A stretch of DNA of 64,000 bases from Streptomyces platensis. Lineage in GTDB: Bacteria > Actinomycetota > Actinomycetes > Streptomycetales > Streptomycetaceae. The translations under genes were made by a program, and so were the position numbers. The DNA lies in contig NZ_CP023691.1 of assembly GCF_008704855.1 (NCBI RefSeq), positions 7,874,001-7,938,000 on the forward strand. The letters are read 5' to 3'. Shown piece by piece: positions 24,441 to 33,705 of this stretch; within the stretch, counting starts at the first letter, position 1, and each line of letters opens with the position of its first letter. A model generated the notes under the pieces. It did no database searches, was not told where the DNA came from, and worked only from the letters and a program-made list of their open reading frames with translations.

Positions 24441-26138
24441 TCAGGCGTCATCGGCCGCGTACACCCGCTCTCCCCCGACGAAGGTCTGCAGCACCCGGGT
24501 CGAGGCGATGTCCTCGTCGGCGCCGTCGAACGGGTCGCGGTCGAGCACCACCAGGTCGGCGAGCTTCCCCGGCTGGATGGTGCCGGTCTCGTCGAGGTGG
24601 TTGGCGTAGGCGCTGCCGGCCGTGTACGCGGCGAGCGCCGCACCCAGGTCGATGCGCTGCTCGGGCAGGAAGACCGGCGCCGACGGCGGGTCCTCCGGCG
24701 CACGGCGGTTGACCGCGACATGCAGTGCGGCGATCGGGTCGGGGGAGCTGACCGGCCAGTCGCTGCCCGCCGCCAGGGTGGCGCCCGACCGCAGCAGATC
24801 ACCGAACGGGTACTGCCAGGCGGCGCGCTCGGACCCCAGGAAGGGGATGGTCAGCTCGTCCATCTGCGGCTCGTGGGCCGCCCACAGCGCCTGGATGTTC
24901 GCGGTCGCCCCGAGCCGGCGGAAGCGCGGAATGTCCTCGGGGTGCACGACCTGGAGGTGGGCCAGGTGCGGCCGGGTGTCGCGCAGCCCGTTCGTCCGCC
25001 GGGCCGCCTCGACGGCGTCCAGCGCCTCGCGCACGGCCCGGTCACCCAGGGCGTGGAAGTGCACCTGGAAGCCTTCCGCGTCCAGCTGGGTGACGTAGCT
25101 CCGCAGCGCCTCGGGGTCGATGAAGGAGATGCCGCTGTTGTCGGAGGCACAGCCGCATGCGGTGAGGTAGGGGGTGAGCATGGCGGCCGTGTGGTTCTCG
25201 GCGATGCCGTCCTGCATGATCTTGACACTGGTCGCCCGCAGCCGACCCGCCGTCAACTCGGCGCGCCGCGCGATGAGTTCGGGGATCTGCTCCGCCCCGC
25301 GGGCCCGGTCCCACCACAGCGCCCCGGTCACCCGTGCGGTGAGCTTCCCGTCGCGCCGGGCGGCCACATAGGCGGGGGTGGCGTCGGGCATACCCGGGGC
25401 GTAGCCCAGCATCGCGTCCTGCCATGCGGTGACGCCGTACGCGTGGAGGAGGCGCTGGGCGCGGAGCAGGCCCTCGGTCTGCTCGGCGAGCGTCGGTTCC
25501 GGGATCAGGTCGGCCACCAGCTGCATGGCGCCTTCCTGGAGCATGCCGGTCGGCCGGCCGTCGGCGTCCCGCTCGATCCGCCCGTCGGCCGGGTCCGGCG
25601 TACGGTCGGTGAGCCCGGCCCGCTCCAGGGCACAGGAGTTGGCCCAGCCGCCGTGGTGGTCGCGATTGACCAGGAACACCGGGCGGTCGGGGACCAGCGC
25701 GTCCAGGAACTCGCGGGTCGGTGTGCCGCCGGGGAACGCCTCCATGGACCAGCCGCCGCCGGTGATCCAGGCGACCTCCGGATGCGCCGCCGCGTACGCG
25801 CTGATCAGTTCCCGGTACGCGTCGGCCGTGACCGCCGCGCTCAGATCGCACAGCGCCAACTCCCGCCCGCCGCCGACCGGATGGACATGCGCGTCCTGGA
25901 AACCGGGGATCAGCAGCTTGCCGTGCAGATCGACGATCTCCGTGGCGGGCCCGATCAGCGGGCGGACCTCCTCCTCGTGTCCGACGGCGAGGATGCGGTC
26001 GCCGCGCACCGCCACGGTGCTCGCCCGCGTGCGCGCGGAGTCGACGGTGTGCACGGGACCGGAGAGGAAGACGAGGTCCGCGGGGCCGCCGGCGGCGGAG
26101 TCGGGGGTGCGGGCGTCCGGGGTGGTGCTGAGGTCCAT
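24441..26138 (-). CDS. amidohydrolase family protein (YtcJ-like)
   Basis: 565-residue metal-dependent hydrolase of the amidohydrolase_3/YtcJ family. The N-terminal beta-sandwich strand (VRGDRILAVGHEEE) leads to the metal-binding HxH in FQDAHVHPVGGG, then MLQEGAMQ, FHALGDRAV and the late ASDWPVSSPDP motif, and the sandwich closes with GKLADLVVLDRDPF. Substrate unknown; family members hydrolyse N-acyl or imide bonds. The ATG at 26138 defines the family N-terminus. It lies 83 bp downstream of the APC permease on the same strand, suggesting uptake and breakdown of one amide or amino-acid derivative. Confidence 0.9.
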   Translation of the reverse strand: MDLSTTPDARTPDSAAGGPADLVFLSGPVHTVDSARTRASTVAVRGDRILAVGHEEEVRPLIGPATEIVDLHGKLLIPGFQDAHVHPVGGGRELALCDLSAAVTADAYRELISAYAAAHPEVAWITGGGWSMEAFPGGTPTREFLDALVPDRPVFLVNRDHHGGWANSCALERAGLTDRTPDPADGRIERDADGRPTGMLQEGAMQLVADLIPEPTLAEQTEGLLRAQRLLHAYGVTAWQDAMLGYAPGMPDATPAYVAARRDGKLTARVTGALWWDRARGAEQIPELIARRAELTAGRLRATSVKIMQDGIAENHTAAMLTPYLTACGCASDNSGISFIDPEALRSYVTQLDAEGFQVHFHALGDRAVREALDAVEAARRTNGLRDTRPHLAHLQVVHPEDIPRFRRLGATANIQALWAAHEPQMDELTIPFLGSERAAWQYPFGDLLRSGATLAAGSDWPVSSPDPIAALHVAVNRRAPEDPPSAPVFLPEQRIDLGAALAAYTAGSAYANHLDETGTIQPGKLADLVVLDRDPFDGADEDIASTRVLQTFVGGERVYAADDA

Positions 26139-26221
26139 GGGGTGGCTGCTCCAGTGGTGTGGGGAGTGGGGTGGATGCAAGGGCTCGGTGGGATGGGGCG
26201 AAGGGATCGGATCGGGCGTGG

Positions 26222-27748
26222 TCAGCCCTCCACGGGGTTCGGGAGCGGGCCGCCGTCCCCGTCCATCGGCAGGGTGATCGCATCGGCGTCCGTGCCCTGG
26301 CCGGTGCGGAAGTACGGGGCGCGGCGTACCCACTTGGCCCAGGCGGCGGTCGCCAGACCGGCCAGGATGAACAGGACCGGGAGCAGCAGCATGAACCAGC
26401 CGTTGTCCGGGCTCAGTTCGAAGTGGTCGCTCATGGTGGCGTAGTCCCAGACGAGGTACAGGCCGAGCCCGAACAGGGTCAGCGCGCTCACCGCCGGAAC
26501 GACCACGTCCCGGAGCGCGCGCACGACTCCGGCGCGCAGGCTGTCCCGGAAGCGCACCGCACAGGCGAGCGCGGTGAGTCCGTAGTAGAGGGCCACGGTC
26601 AGACCGATCGAGTTGACGGCCGTCAGGATCATGTCGTTGAGCTTGGGGATGCCGACCGCGAGCACGGCGAGCAGTGCGGCGATCGCCATGATCAGCAGGG
26701 TGCCCACGGCGGGGGAGCCGTAGCGCGGGTGCACACGCTGCCACACCGGGCCCAGCGTCCGGTCGCGGGCCATGGCCAGCGTGCCGCGGGCGGTGGGGAT
26801 GACGCTCGACTGGAGCGAGGCGAAGGCGGAGCACATCAGGGCGGCCAGGGGCAGCGAGGCCCAGGGCTCCGGGGCCAGGGCGCCGCCGAGGAAGGTGAGC
26901 GCCTGCGGTCCGTTGTGCAGGAGTTCCCCGGTGCTCATCACCCGCTGGAACGCGAGCGCGCCGATGAGGAACAGACCCATCATCACCACCAGCGCGATCA
27001 GTCCGCCGCGGGCCGCGTCGGAGGAGTTGCGGGTCTCCTCGTTGACGCTGAACGCGGCGTCCCAGCCCCAGTAGAAGAACACCGCCAGCACCATCCCCTG
27101 GGCCACGGCTTGCAGTGAGCCGATCTCGAAGGGGTTGAGCCAGGACAGCGAGAACGGCTGGTCGCCGATGACCAGCGCATAGCCGCAGAAGATCAGCAGG
27201 ACCGCGTACTCGAAGATCAGCAGCCCCATCTGGAGCCGGGTCGCGGCCCGCACGCCCGTGATGGCGGTGATGGTGACGACGACCAGCGCGAGCAGGCCCA
27301 CGGCGGTGCTGATGCCGGTCGAGGCCGGGTCCAGCCGGAGCCCCCACACGCTGTACAGGCCCAGCTTGTTGAGGAACTGGAGCACGACCGAGCCGGTCAC
27401 CGCCCCGGTGTACGCCATGAAGATCACGTTGCCGACCAGCACCACCCAGCCGGTCAGGAATCCGGGCCACGGGCCGATGGTCCGGCCCACCCAGGTGTAG
27501 CCGCTGCCGCAGTTCGGCTCGCTGCGGTTGAGCCGGGCGTACGAGAGGGCGATACCGAGGATGGGCACGAAGGCCAGCAGCAACAGAGCGGGCGTCTGCC
27601 GGCCGGCAGACGCGGCCAGGGTGCCCATTCCGATGCCGATGCTGGTGGTCGCGGCGGTGCTCGACGCGGCGATCGCCACCCCGTCCTTCACGCCCAGTGA
27701 GCGGCGCATGCTCGGTGGGCCGGGGTCCTGCTGCACTGCGGAAGGCAT
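26222..27748 (-). CDS. APC-family amino acid permease
   Basis: 508-residue integral membrane transporter of the amino acid-polyamine-organocation superfamily with about 12-14 hydrophobic segments. The first conserved helix reads KDGVAIAASSTAATTSIGIG, and SGYTWVGRTIGPWPGFLTGW follows. The central FFYWGWDAAFSVNEETRN matches the conserved APC region. The ATG at 27748 follows AAGGAG at 8 nt. It is divergent from a TetR regulator with a palindrome between them, and upstream of a co-directional amidohydrolase gene. Confidence 0.92.
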   Translation of the reverse strand: MPSAVQQDPGPPSMRRSLGVKDGVAIAASSTAATTSIGIGMGTLAASAGRQTPALLLLAFVPILGIALSYARLNRSEPNCGSGYTWVGRTIGPWPGFLTGWVVLVGNVIFMAYTGAVTGSVVLQFLNKLGLYSVWGLRLDPASTGISTAVGLLALVVVTITAITGVRAATRLQMGLLIFEYAVLLIFCGYALVIGDQPFSLSWLNPFEIGSLQAVAQGMVLAVFFYWGWDAAFSVNEETRNSSDAARGGLIALVVMMGLFLIGALAFQRVMSTGELLHNGPQALTFLGGALAPEPWASLPLAALMCSAFASLQSSVIPTARGTLAMARDRTLGPVWQRVHPRYGSPAVGTLLIMAIAALLAVLAVGIPKLNDMILTAVNSIGLTVALYYGLTALACAVRFRDSLRAGVVRALRDVVVPAVSALTLFGLGLYLVWDYATMSDHFELSPDNGWFMLLLPVLFILAGLATAAWAKWVRRAPYFRTGQGTDADAITLPMDGDGGPLPNPVEG

Positions 27749-27956
27749 GGCACTCACTCCTTGGACGGGCGGGCCGGGCCGGTCTCGGCCGGACCTGGAG
27801 GAACGGGGAGGTGCGGGCGGGGTGTGGCGGAGCAGGGCGGCGCGGGCCGGGCCCGGGATCGGGGCCGGGCCGCGTCGTACGGAAGGGGGTGGTGCGGGAT
27901 GTGGCACCGCGGTGGTCCGTGTATGTCCGCCGATGAAACAGGCCGTTGATTCTTGT

Positions 27957-27971
27957 GTCAACGGTGTTGAC
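27957..27971. promoter_or_regulatory. candidate TetR operator
   Basis: GTCAAC-GGT-GTTGAC, 6-bp perfect arms, lies in the 293-bp gap between the divergent APC permease and TetR genes. The rest of this gap is GC-rich with no supported gene. Confidence 0.5.
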
Positions 27972-28041
27972 GTAACCTGGTGATTAACTGGCTCCGAGAA
28001 CGGACCGGGGGCCGGGGCGGAGCGAAGCGGAGGGGTACGGC

Positions 28042-28746
28042 GTGGCGGAGAGCGAGCGCGTCCCGGTCGAGCGCAAGCGGCGCCGGCCGACCAGCTCAGG
28101 CGTGGTCCTGTCGGCCGACCTCATCATCGACGCGGCATGTGAACTCATCGACGCCCAGGGGGCGCAGGCCTTCACCGTGCGCAAACTCGGCGCGGCGCTG
28201 GGAGCCGATCCCTCCGCCGTCTACCGCTACTTCCGCAACACCGAGGATCTGCTGCTGGCGCTGGCCGACCGGCTCATCGGCGAGTCCATGGCCGACTTCG
28301 TCCCCGGCGGCGACTGGGCCGCCGATCTGCGCGACCTCGCACTGCGGGCGTACCGTTCCGCGCTCCGGCACCCGCAGATCGCGGTGTTCAGCACCGTGCG
28401 GGTCACCGGCCGGCCTCATGAGCAGCGCGCCGTCGACACGGGCATCGGTCTGCTGCTCCAGGCCGGCTTCGACGACGCCACCGCCGTCCGGCACTACCAC
28501 ACCCTCGTGGACACCGCCCTCGGTCATGCGGCCGTGGACGCCGGCGTCCTGCGGCTGGCCCCCGCGCAGCGCGCGGCGGACGAGCAGGCCTGGCAGGACG
28601 GGTACGGCAACCTGCCCGCGGACGAGTACCCCAGCCTGCACCGCGTACGGGAGCAGCTGCTGCTCATGGGGGGCTCGGCCGTCGAGCCGACCCTCGATCT
28701 GCTCATCGCGGCCATACGGCAGGAGGCGGAGGAGCGGTCGCGGTGA
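28042..28746 (+). CDS. TetR/AcrR-family regulator
   Basis: 234 residues. The N-terminal HTH (ADLIIDAACELIDAQGAQAF, then VRKLGAALGADPSAVYRYFR with recognition helix DPSAVYRYF) is followed by a TetR C-terminal ligand domain. The basic N-terminus is KRRRP. The GTG at 28042 has GGAGGGG 5 bases upstream. It probably controls the divergent permease-amidohydrolase genes; the ligand is unknown. Confidence 0.9.
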   Translation: MAESERVPVERKRRRPTSSGVVLSADLIIDAACELIDAQGAQAFTVRKLGAALGADPSAVYRYFRNTEDLLLALADRLIGESMADFVPGGDWAADLRDLALRAYRSALRHPQIAVFSTVRVTGRPHEQRAVDTGIGLLLQAGFDDATAVRHYHTLVDTALGHAAVDAGVLRLAPAQRAADEQAWQDGYGNLPADEYPSLHRVREQLLLMGGSAVEPTLDLLIAAIRQEAEERSR

Positions 28747-28791
28747 CGGGATGAGCCGGGCATTCCGCCCGCCCCGGTGCCACCATGAAGC

Positions 28792-30147
28792 ATGCCCTTT
28801 GCATGGCCGAGGCAGCTCCGGGGACGACGGGAGCTGAGTCGTGTCCTGGTGCTGATCCCGGTCGGGATCATCGTGGCGGTCTGTACCATCGACGTCCTCG
28901 CGCCGCCCGACATCCATCTGGGGCCCCTGCTCGTCGCGGCTCCCGCGATCACCGCGACCTTCGCCGGTCCCCGTCTGACAGCGGCGATCGGTGTGCTGGC
29001 GGTGGCCGCCCAGGTGTTCATCGGCATCGCGCGCCATGTGCTCTTCACCGAGAACCTGGAGGCCCAGATCGCCTCGCTGGTGGTGGTCTCCGCACTGGTC
29101 GTGCTCCTCACCGTCGTCCGCGACCGCAACGAGCGCCGCCTCACCCGGAGCCGCTCGGTGGCCGCGGTCGCCCAGCAGGTCCTGCTCCGGCCGCTCCCCG
29201 CGCGCAGCGGCCTTTTGGAGATCGCCTCCCTGTATTTGGCGGCCGAGGAGGAGGCCGAGATGGGCGGTGACCTGTTCGCGGCCGCCCGCACCACCACCAG
29301 CACCCGGCTGATCATCGGCGACGTCCGGGGCAAAGGCCTGCCCGCTTACAGCCACGCCGCCCTCCTCCTCGGCGCCTTCCGCGCGGCCGCCCACCGCGAG
29401 GCCACCCTCCCCAGACTGGCCATCCACCTCGACGGCGCCGTCCGCTGGGACAGCAGCCAGTGGCGTTACGCGCCGGGGGGCGGGGGCGAAGGGGACGCGG
29501 GGGTTGCGGCCAGGGCGGACGGGGCGGACGGGGCGGCCGAGGCCGGGGCGGACGCGGTGGCCGACCCTGCGCCGGATGTGGTTGCCGACGCCGCTCCGGA
29601 CGCGGTGGCCGACCCCGGGCCGGGCGCGGGTCCCGTCCTTGAGGCCGGCCCCGTACCCGCCGTTCCGGAGGCCGCGCCCGCCCCCGCCCCCGTCCCCGAT
29701 ACCGACCCCGACGAGACCTTCGCGACCGTGATCCTGCTGGACATCCCCGACCGCAGTCCCGTCGTGCACACCATCACCTGCGGCCACCCGCCCCCGCTGC
29801 TGCTGGCCGGCGGGCCGGTGCGCACCCTGGCGGCGGAGTGGCCCGCACTGCCGATCGGGCTCGGCGGCCTGCCAGGCGCCCCCGATTACGAGGTCGAGAC
29901 CTTCCCCTTCGAGCCCGGAGAGCTGCTGCTGCTCTACACGGACGGGGTGAGCGAGGCCCGCGACGACAAGGGCACGTTCTACCCACTGGCCGAGCGCGCC
30001 GGCGCCTGGAGCGCCCTCAGTCCGCAGCAGGTGCTACAGCGGCTGCGCACGGACCTGCTGGCACATACGAACGGCCGCCTGGGCGATGACGCCGCCGCGG
30101 TCGCGGTACGACGCCTGCCGGGCCGGCCGTCGGGCCATGGAGGTTAA
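28792..30147 (+). CDS. membrane PP2C/SpoIIE-type serine phosphatase
   Basis: 451 residues. Three or four hydrophobic helices (about 18-110) precede a SpoIIE/RsbU-type phosphatase: AAEEEAEMGGDLFAA and GDVRGKG with metal-binding Asp, then TCGHPPPLLL, LLLYTDGVSEARD and GDDAAAVAV. These phosphatases usually control anti-anti-sigma factors or related partners. Between about residues 225 and 305 the catalytic domain is split by a Gly/Ala/Asp/Pro-rich stretch with imperfect repeats (ADAVADPAPDVVADAAPDAV). The ATG at 28792 lacks a clear ribosome binding site. Confidence 0.88.
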   Translation: MPFAWPRQLRGRRELSRVLVLIPVGIIVAVCTIDVLAPPDIHLGPLLVAAPAITATFAGPRLTAAIGVLAVAAQVFIGIARHVLFTENLEAQIASLVVVSALVVLLTVVRDRNERRLTRSRSVAAVAQQVLLRPLPARSGLLEIASLYLAAEEEAEMGGDLFAAARTTTSTRLIIGDVRGKGLPAYSHAALLLGAFRAAAHREATLPRLAIHLDGAVRWDSSQWRYAPGGGGEGDAGVAARADGADGAAEAGADAVADPAPDVVADAAPDAVADPGPGAGPVLEAGPVPAVPEAAPAPAPVPDTDPDETFATVILLDIPDRSPVVHTITCGHPPPLLLAGGPVRTLAAEWPALPIGLGGLPGAPDYEVETFPFEPGELLLLYTDGVSEARDDKGTFYPLAERAGAWSALSPQQVLQRLRTDLLAHTNGRLGDDAAAVAVRRLPGRPSGHGG

Positions 30148-30227
30148 AGCGCCCGCTGGTGCTCTGACCGGAAAACCTCGCCCCCGGCCATCAAGCCGGC
30201 GGTCCTCTGCGGGGCAGGTGGCAATCG

Positions 30228-30666
30228 TCAGTGGCCGGCCGCCAGTTCGCCGCTGAGCTTGTCGTGAAGGTGAGCGCTCGGGTCGTTCAGGCCGGTGATC
30301 TCGACGGTCTTGCCGCGCTGGGCGTACTTCGTCTCGATCGCATCGAGGGGGCGACGGACGAGGCGTCCCAGACGTGGGCGGCGGAGAGGTCGATGATGAC
30401 CTGACTTCGGTGAGGTGGGCGACGCGCTTGGCAAAGATGACCATGGCGGTGAGGGAGCCGACGACGACGCCGATGGCGAGGTGGTGGGTGGCGACCACGC
30501 AGGCGACAGTGATCACCGTGACGGCGATCTCCCCGGCAGGCATCCGCTTGAGGGTCTTGGGGGCGATGGAGTGCCCATCGAAGGTCGCGAACGACACCAT
30601 GACCATCACTGCAGCCGCCGCGAGCATGGCAACGCTGAGCCCGGTCGCCGCCGTGCGTCGGGGCAT
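30228..30666 (-). pseudogene. SulP anion-transporter remnant (TM end plus STAS domain)
   Basis: On the minus strand the frames together give the end of a SulP/SLC26 transporter: VMVMVSFATFDGHSIAPKTL...ATHHLAIGVVVGSLTAMVIF, then HLTEV joined directly to VIIDLSAAHVWDASSV of the STAS domain, then DAIETKYAQRGKTVEITGLN...GELAAGH. About 40 residues are missing at the junction near 30405, and one base is lost near 30350 (VA-A-L-DAIE is out of frame). Most of the transmembrane domain is absent. It still begins with AGGAGGT five bases before ATG 30666, so a native start may have been fused to the tail by an internal deletion. Confidence 0.8.
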
Positions 30667-31003
30667 GGATACCTCCTGGGAGAGGGATGGAGGCCCGAGC
30701 GTGGCCCGGTCGACGGGGCGCGTCAACAGGGCCGGTTGCTCCGACGCCCGGTCGGTAGCCGACGTGGTACGGATGAATTCCATCACGCCATGAATTCCCA
30801 AACATATCGGGCATACTGCAAGGAATATCCCACCCGAGATTCCGAATCGCCCCTATCTACCCCGCTTCGCCCCGTCACGCTCCGCCACCACCCTTCCCCT
30901 CTGGTGTCCCCCTGCTCAGGCCCGCCCCCTCTGACGCTTCCTCAGTGCCGCCCCACTTGATAGACACGTCCGAATCATCCGCAAGTGGCATGGGACGCGC
31001 ACC
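30667..31003. other. 337-bp gap with a repeated ATGAATTCC
   Basis: No gene. It holds the upstream region of the SulP remnant. ATGAATTCC occurs at 30773-30781 and again at 30790-30798 (17-bp period), in an AT-richer patch (30770-30850) that may be an old promoter. The right third is C-rich and featureless. Confidence 0.4.
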
Positions 31004-31255
31004 ATGAACGACCGCAACACCTCGGAACCCCGGATACCGGAATACCGGACCTTCGAGTTCGACCTCACCGCGCACGAAACGCAGCGGCGGACCGAGGTCC
31101 TCGCGGCGCTGGGTGATACCTGGGACCCGATCGCGGTGATGGAGGGCGAGGCGGACGCCTACCGGCTCCTCTACTCAGGTCTGGACGCGGAGCAGCAGGC
31201 CACCTATGACGCGCTGGTCGCCGCCGGGGTGCTGCCGGCCTCCGGTCAGGGCTGA
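31004..31255 (+). CDS. DUF6400-like small protein
   Basis: 83 residues. FEFDLTAHETQRRTEVLAAL, GDTWDPIAVMEGEADAYRLL and YSGLDAEQQATYDALVAAGV match the small actinobacterial family annotated DUF6400, whose function is unknown. Acidic and helical, no Cys, soluble. It is followed 2 bp later by a Cys-rich small gene, and the two may be one transcript. The ATG at 31004 has no strong ribosome binding site. Confidence 0.75.
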   Translation: MNDRNTSEPRIPEYRTFEFDLTAHETQRRTEVLAALGDTWDPIAVMEGEADAYRLLYSGLDAEQQATYDALVAAGVLPASGQG

Positions 31256-31257
31256 GC

Positions 31258-31488
31258 ATGCTGCCGCTCGACCCCACCGCCGATATCGGGCGCCGGGCCT
31301 GGGTCCCCTGCCCCGGCTGCCAGGACCACCGGGACTGCGGAACCTGCCTCGACGGCCGCACCTGCGCCGACCACTGGCGCTACCTCCTGTCGAACAAGGG
31401 CAGCGTGCTGCACCTCCAGTGCCCCAACTGCACCCACCTGTGGGCCTGGCAGTCGGGCTTCGGAGCCGGCGGCCGCACAGGCGGCTGA
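31258..31488 (+). CDS. small Cys-rich (zinc-ribbon-like) protein
   Basis: 76 residues with four pairs or near-pairs of Cys: VPCPGCQDH (CxxC), RDCGTCLDGRTCADHW and LQCPNCTHLW (CxxC). These could bind one or two zinc ions. The core DHWRYLLSNKGSVLHLQCPN recurs in short Streptomyces proteins of unknown role. It starts 2 bp after the DUF6400-like gene, so translational coupling is likely. A G/C-rich tail ends in a stretch of short direct repeats. Confidence 0.7.
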   Translation: MLPLDPTADIGRRAWVPCPGCQDHRDCGTCLDGRTCADHWRYLLSNKGSVLHLQCPNCTHLWAWQSGFGAGGRTGG

Positions 31489-31517
31489 CGGTGACGGCTG
31501 ACGGCTGACGGCTGACG
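31482..31517. repeat. short CGGCTGA tandem repeats
   Basis: CGGCTGACGGTGACGGCTGA and following copies give about four imperfect 7-bp units over the stop codon of the Cys-rich gene. The ~200-bp gap to the next gene shows nothing else. Confidence 0.5.
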
Positions 31518-31673
31518 TCACGGCGATCGGCCGACGGTCGAGGCCCCGCCCGTCCCTCCTGCCGCTCCGCCTCTCGATGTCTCTCGACGCTCTCGATGCA
31601 GGTCGGGTGCGCCGACGGTGTCGGCGCAGGCGCTCTTCGCCCTCCGTGCGCTGCGGTCGGCGTCGGGCGGCGG

Positions 31674-31679
31674 TAGCGT
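31674..31679 (+). promoter_or_regulatory. -10 box TAGCGT, leaderless start
   Basis: TAGCGT is followed by 7 bases and ATG 31687, with no ribosome binding site. Confidence 0.5.
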
Positions 31680-31686
31680 GCGCTGC

Positions 31687-32604
31687 ATGGAGCTGCAAGC
31701 ACGATCGCTTTGGCTGTTGACCGAGCCGCTGCACGCTGTGTGCTACTTCGACGAGCGATGCCGTGACCTGGGCAAAGACCTCGGTCTCAAGGGTTTCTGG
31801 ATGGGGTACTTCGCCGCGCGCACCGCGCCGTTGGGGGCCGTGGAACCTGCGGCGGCCACGGCCCTCCTCGGGGGCTTCGCCCCGGGGATGGTCGCCCGTG
31901 CGCTGCCCGCGGCCTGGAGCATCGTCAGCCCGGCGCATGTCCTCGACGAACGCGGCAGCCGAGCGGCGCAGGCCCTGCGCGCGATCGACCCCGAACTGGA
32001 CCACGCGGCGGCCGAGCTGCTGCCTCCGCTTCAGGCGGTCGTGGACGACGCACCGGCCACGGCACGGCCGCTGTTCGCCGCCAACCGCGCGCTGTGCGAC
32101 CACGCCGACCCGGTCGAGCGCTTGTGGCAACTGGCGACCACCGTCCGGGAGTTCAGAGGCGACGCCCACCACGCCGTGCTCGCCGACGAGGGGCTGGACG
32201 GGTGCGAGGCCCTGGTCCTGGCCGCCGCGTCCGGACGCGTCCCCAAGGACACCATGCGGGAGGACCGCGGCTGGACCGAGGAGGAGTGGGCCGCCGCGAC
32301 GGACCGGCTGCGCTCCCGTGACCTCGTGGACGCACACGGCGACGCGACCGACCACGGCCGCCGGGAGCGCGAACGTATCGAGGAGGCCACCGACCGGTTG
32401 GCCGGCCGACTTTTGCGCGCACTGCCCGAGGCGGAGACCGAGGGGCTGCTGCACGGCCTGGAACCCGTGGTCCGCCGCATCCTGGCCGCTGATGTCCTCC
32501 CCTTCCCCAACCCGATCGGCCTGCCCCACCTCGACGAACCCGTACGCAGCTACACCGACGCCCAGGGCGTGTCCGCACCGTCCCGCCTGGCTCGCGACGC
32601 CTAG
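31687..32604 (+). CDS. SCO6745-family protein
   Basis: 305 residues of the actinobacterial family named after SCO6745, a helical protein with a MarR-like winged-helix portion (GWTEEEWAAATDRLRSRDLVD...GRRERERIEEATDRLA). Recognisable features are the N-terminal SLWLLTEPLHAVCYF, FWMGYFAARTAPLG and RLWQLATTVREFRGDAHHAV. Function is not established. It has a leaderless-type start and overlaps the end of a convergent lipoprotein gene by 4 bp. Confidence 0.8.
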   Translation: MELQARSLWLLTEPLHAVCYFDERCRDLGKDLGLKGFWMGYFAARTAPLGAVEPAAATALLGGFAPGMVARALPAAWSIVSPAHVLDERGSRAAQALRAIDPELDHAAAELLPPLQAVVDDAPATARPLFAANRALCDHADPVERLWQLATTVREFRGDAHHAVLADEGLDGCEALVLAAASGRVPKDTMREDRGWTEEEWAAATDRLRSRDLVDAHGDATDHGRRERERIEEATDRLAGRLLRALPEAETEGLLHGLEPVVRRILAADVLPFPNPIGLPHLDEPVRSYTDAQGVSAPSRLARDA

Positions 32605-33467
32605 CCCAGCCGCCGGCTCGCCCCCTTGAGCTTCCCTTCCGGATCCACCGTGTCGGACGCGGGCGGCGCCTGGACCGTGACCGGCTTGTTGACGTCGAAG
32701 AACCGTATGGATATGTCCAACGGCCCCTGGGTCGTCCGCGCCCGCTGACGGAACTTCACCGTGCGATCGCCGGGACCGACCCAGAGGTCGAGCTTCAGCT
32801 CGCTCACGCCGAGCTCTTGGTACTGCTCGACGACCTTCGTGCGACGCTCGCCGGCCGACGGACTCTTGGCGGCCGGCTTCTTCGCCGCCTCCGCCACATC
32901 GACCACCCCGGCGTAATGCGTCGTCCGCACCCCGTCGACGGTCTCCTCGCCGACCTTCCTGACGTCCTCGGACCCGGGCAGCAACGAAGCCTGCGCCGCC
33001 GGGTCCTGGTCTGCCTGCCGCTGCATGCCCCCGAAGCCGCCGGCCCCCTGGTCCGTCAGGGCGAGCTTGAGCCAATGCTTGCCGCCCAGCACGGCAGCCG
33101 CTTGCCCGCCCCCGCCGACATACACCGCATCTCCCACGAGCCGCACCGAGAACTCGCCCTGCGGCAAGCCTCCGGACGCCGTCATCCGCATCTCGACGAC
33201 GCGCGGGCGGAGGCTGAGCGATGCCCTGCCCTTGACGGCCCCCTGCCCGGGGACCTTGCCGGAGACGCGATACGACAGGGAGTTGAGCCCCGCGCCCTTG
33301 GTGACGGCCCGCTGCACCGCGGCGACCGTGGTGGCGTCGGGACGCGCCGACGCGCGGGAGCGGTCCCCGGCCGCGCCGCCGGCCGTGCACGCCGCCGTGC
33401 CGCCCAGCACGGCGCCGGTGAGGAGCACCCCGACGACGCGGGACGCGGCGCGGGAGCGATAAGCCAT
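32601..33467 (-). CDS. lipoprotein, LppX/LprG-like fold
   Basis: 288 residues. The lipobox is GTAAC (Cys about 27). The rest resembles actinobacterial LppX/LprAFG-type lipoproteins with a half-barrel lipid pocket: LNSLSYRVSGKVPGQGAVKG...LRPRVVEMRM, VGDAVYVGGGG, VDGVRTTHYAGVVDV and LKLDLWVGPGDRTVKF. It may carry a lipid or sense the envelope; this is inferred from fold-level similarity. The ATG at 33467 starts the signal peptide. Confidence 0.75.
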   Translation of the reverse strand: MAYRSRAASRVVGVLLTGAVLGGTAACTAGGAAGDRSRASARPDATTVAAVQRAVTKGAGLNSLSYRVSGKVPGQGAVKGRASLSLRPRVVEMRMTASGGLPQGEFSVRLVGDAVYVGGGGQAAAVLGGKHWLKLALTDQGAGGFGGMQRQADQDPAAQASLLPGSEDVRKVGEETVDGVRTTHYAGVVDVAEAAKKPAAKSPSAGERRTKVVEQYQELGVSELKLDLWVGPGDRTVKFRQRARTTQGPLDISIRFFDVNKPVTVQAPPASDTVDPEGKLKGASRRLG

Positions 33468-33705
33468 GGTCCCCCCATGAACACATGGAAATGCGAAGAT
33501 GCGACTGATCGAGACAGTAGCTCACGGCACTGACAATCCGCGTTGCGTATTTTCGCGGGCCTCTGGCCAGGGCATATGACCCCGGACGGGGTACGGGGGC
33601 GATGCGCAGTCGCGCACCCGGGACGATTTTCATCTGGTGGTTCGATGGGTGCTTTGGGGTGCTTTGCTGAGCCAGATCGGGACACCTGCGCCCAAGAGGC
33701 GTTGA

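Noticed and set aside
24441..27470. A single minus frame running through amidohydrolase and permease
   Set aside because: The upper part is out-of-frame sequence of the permease gene; the amidohydrolase starts at 26138.
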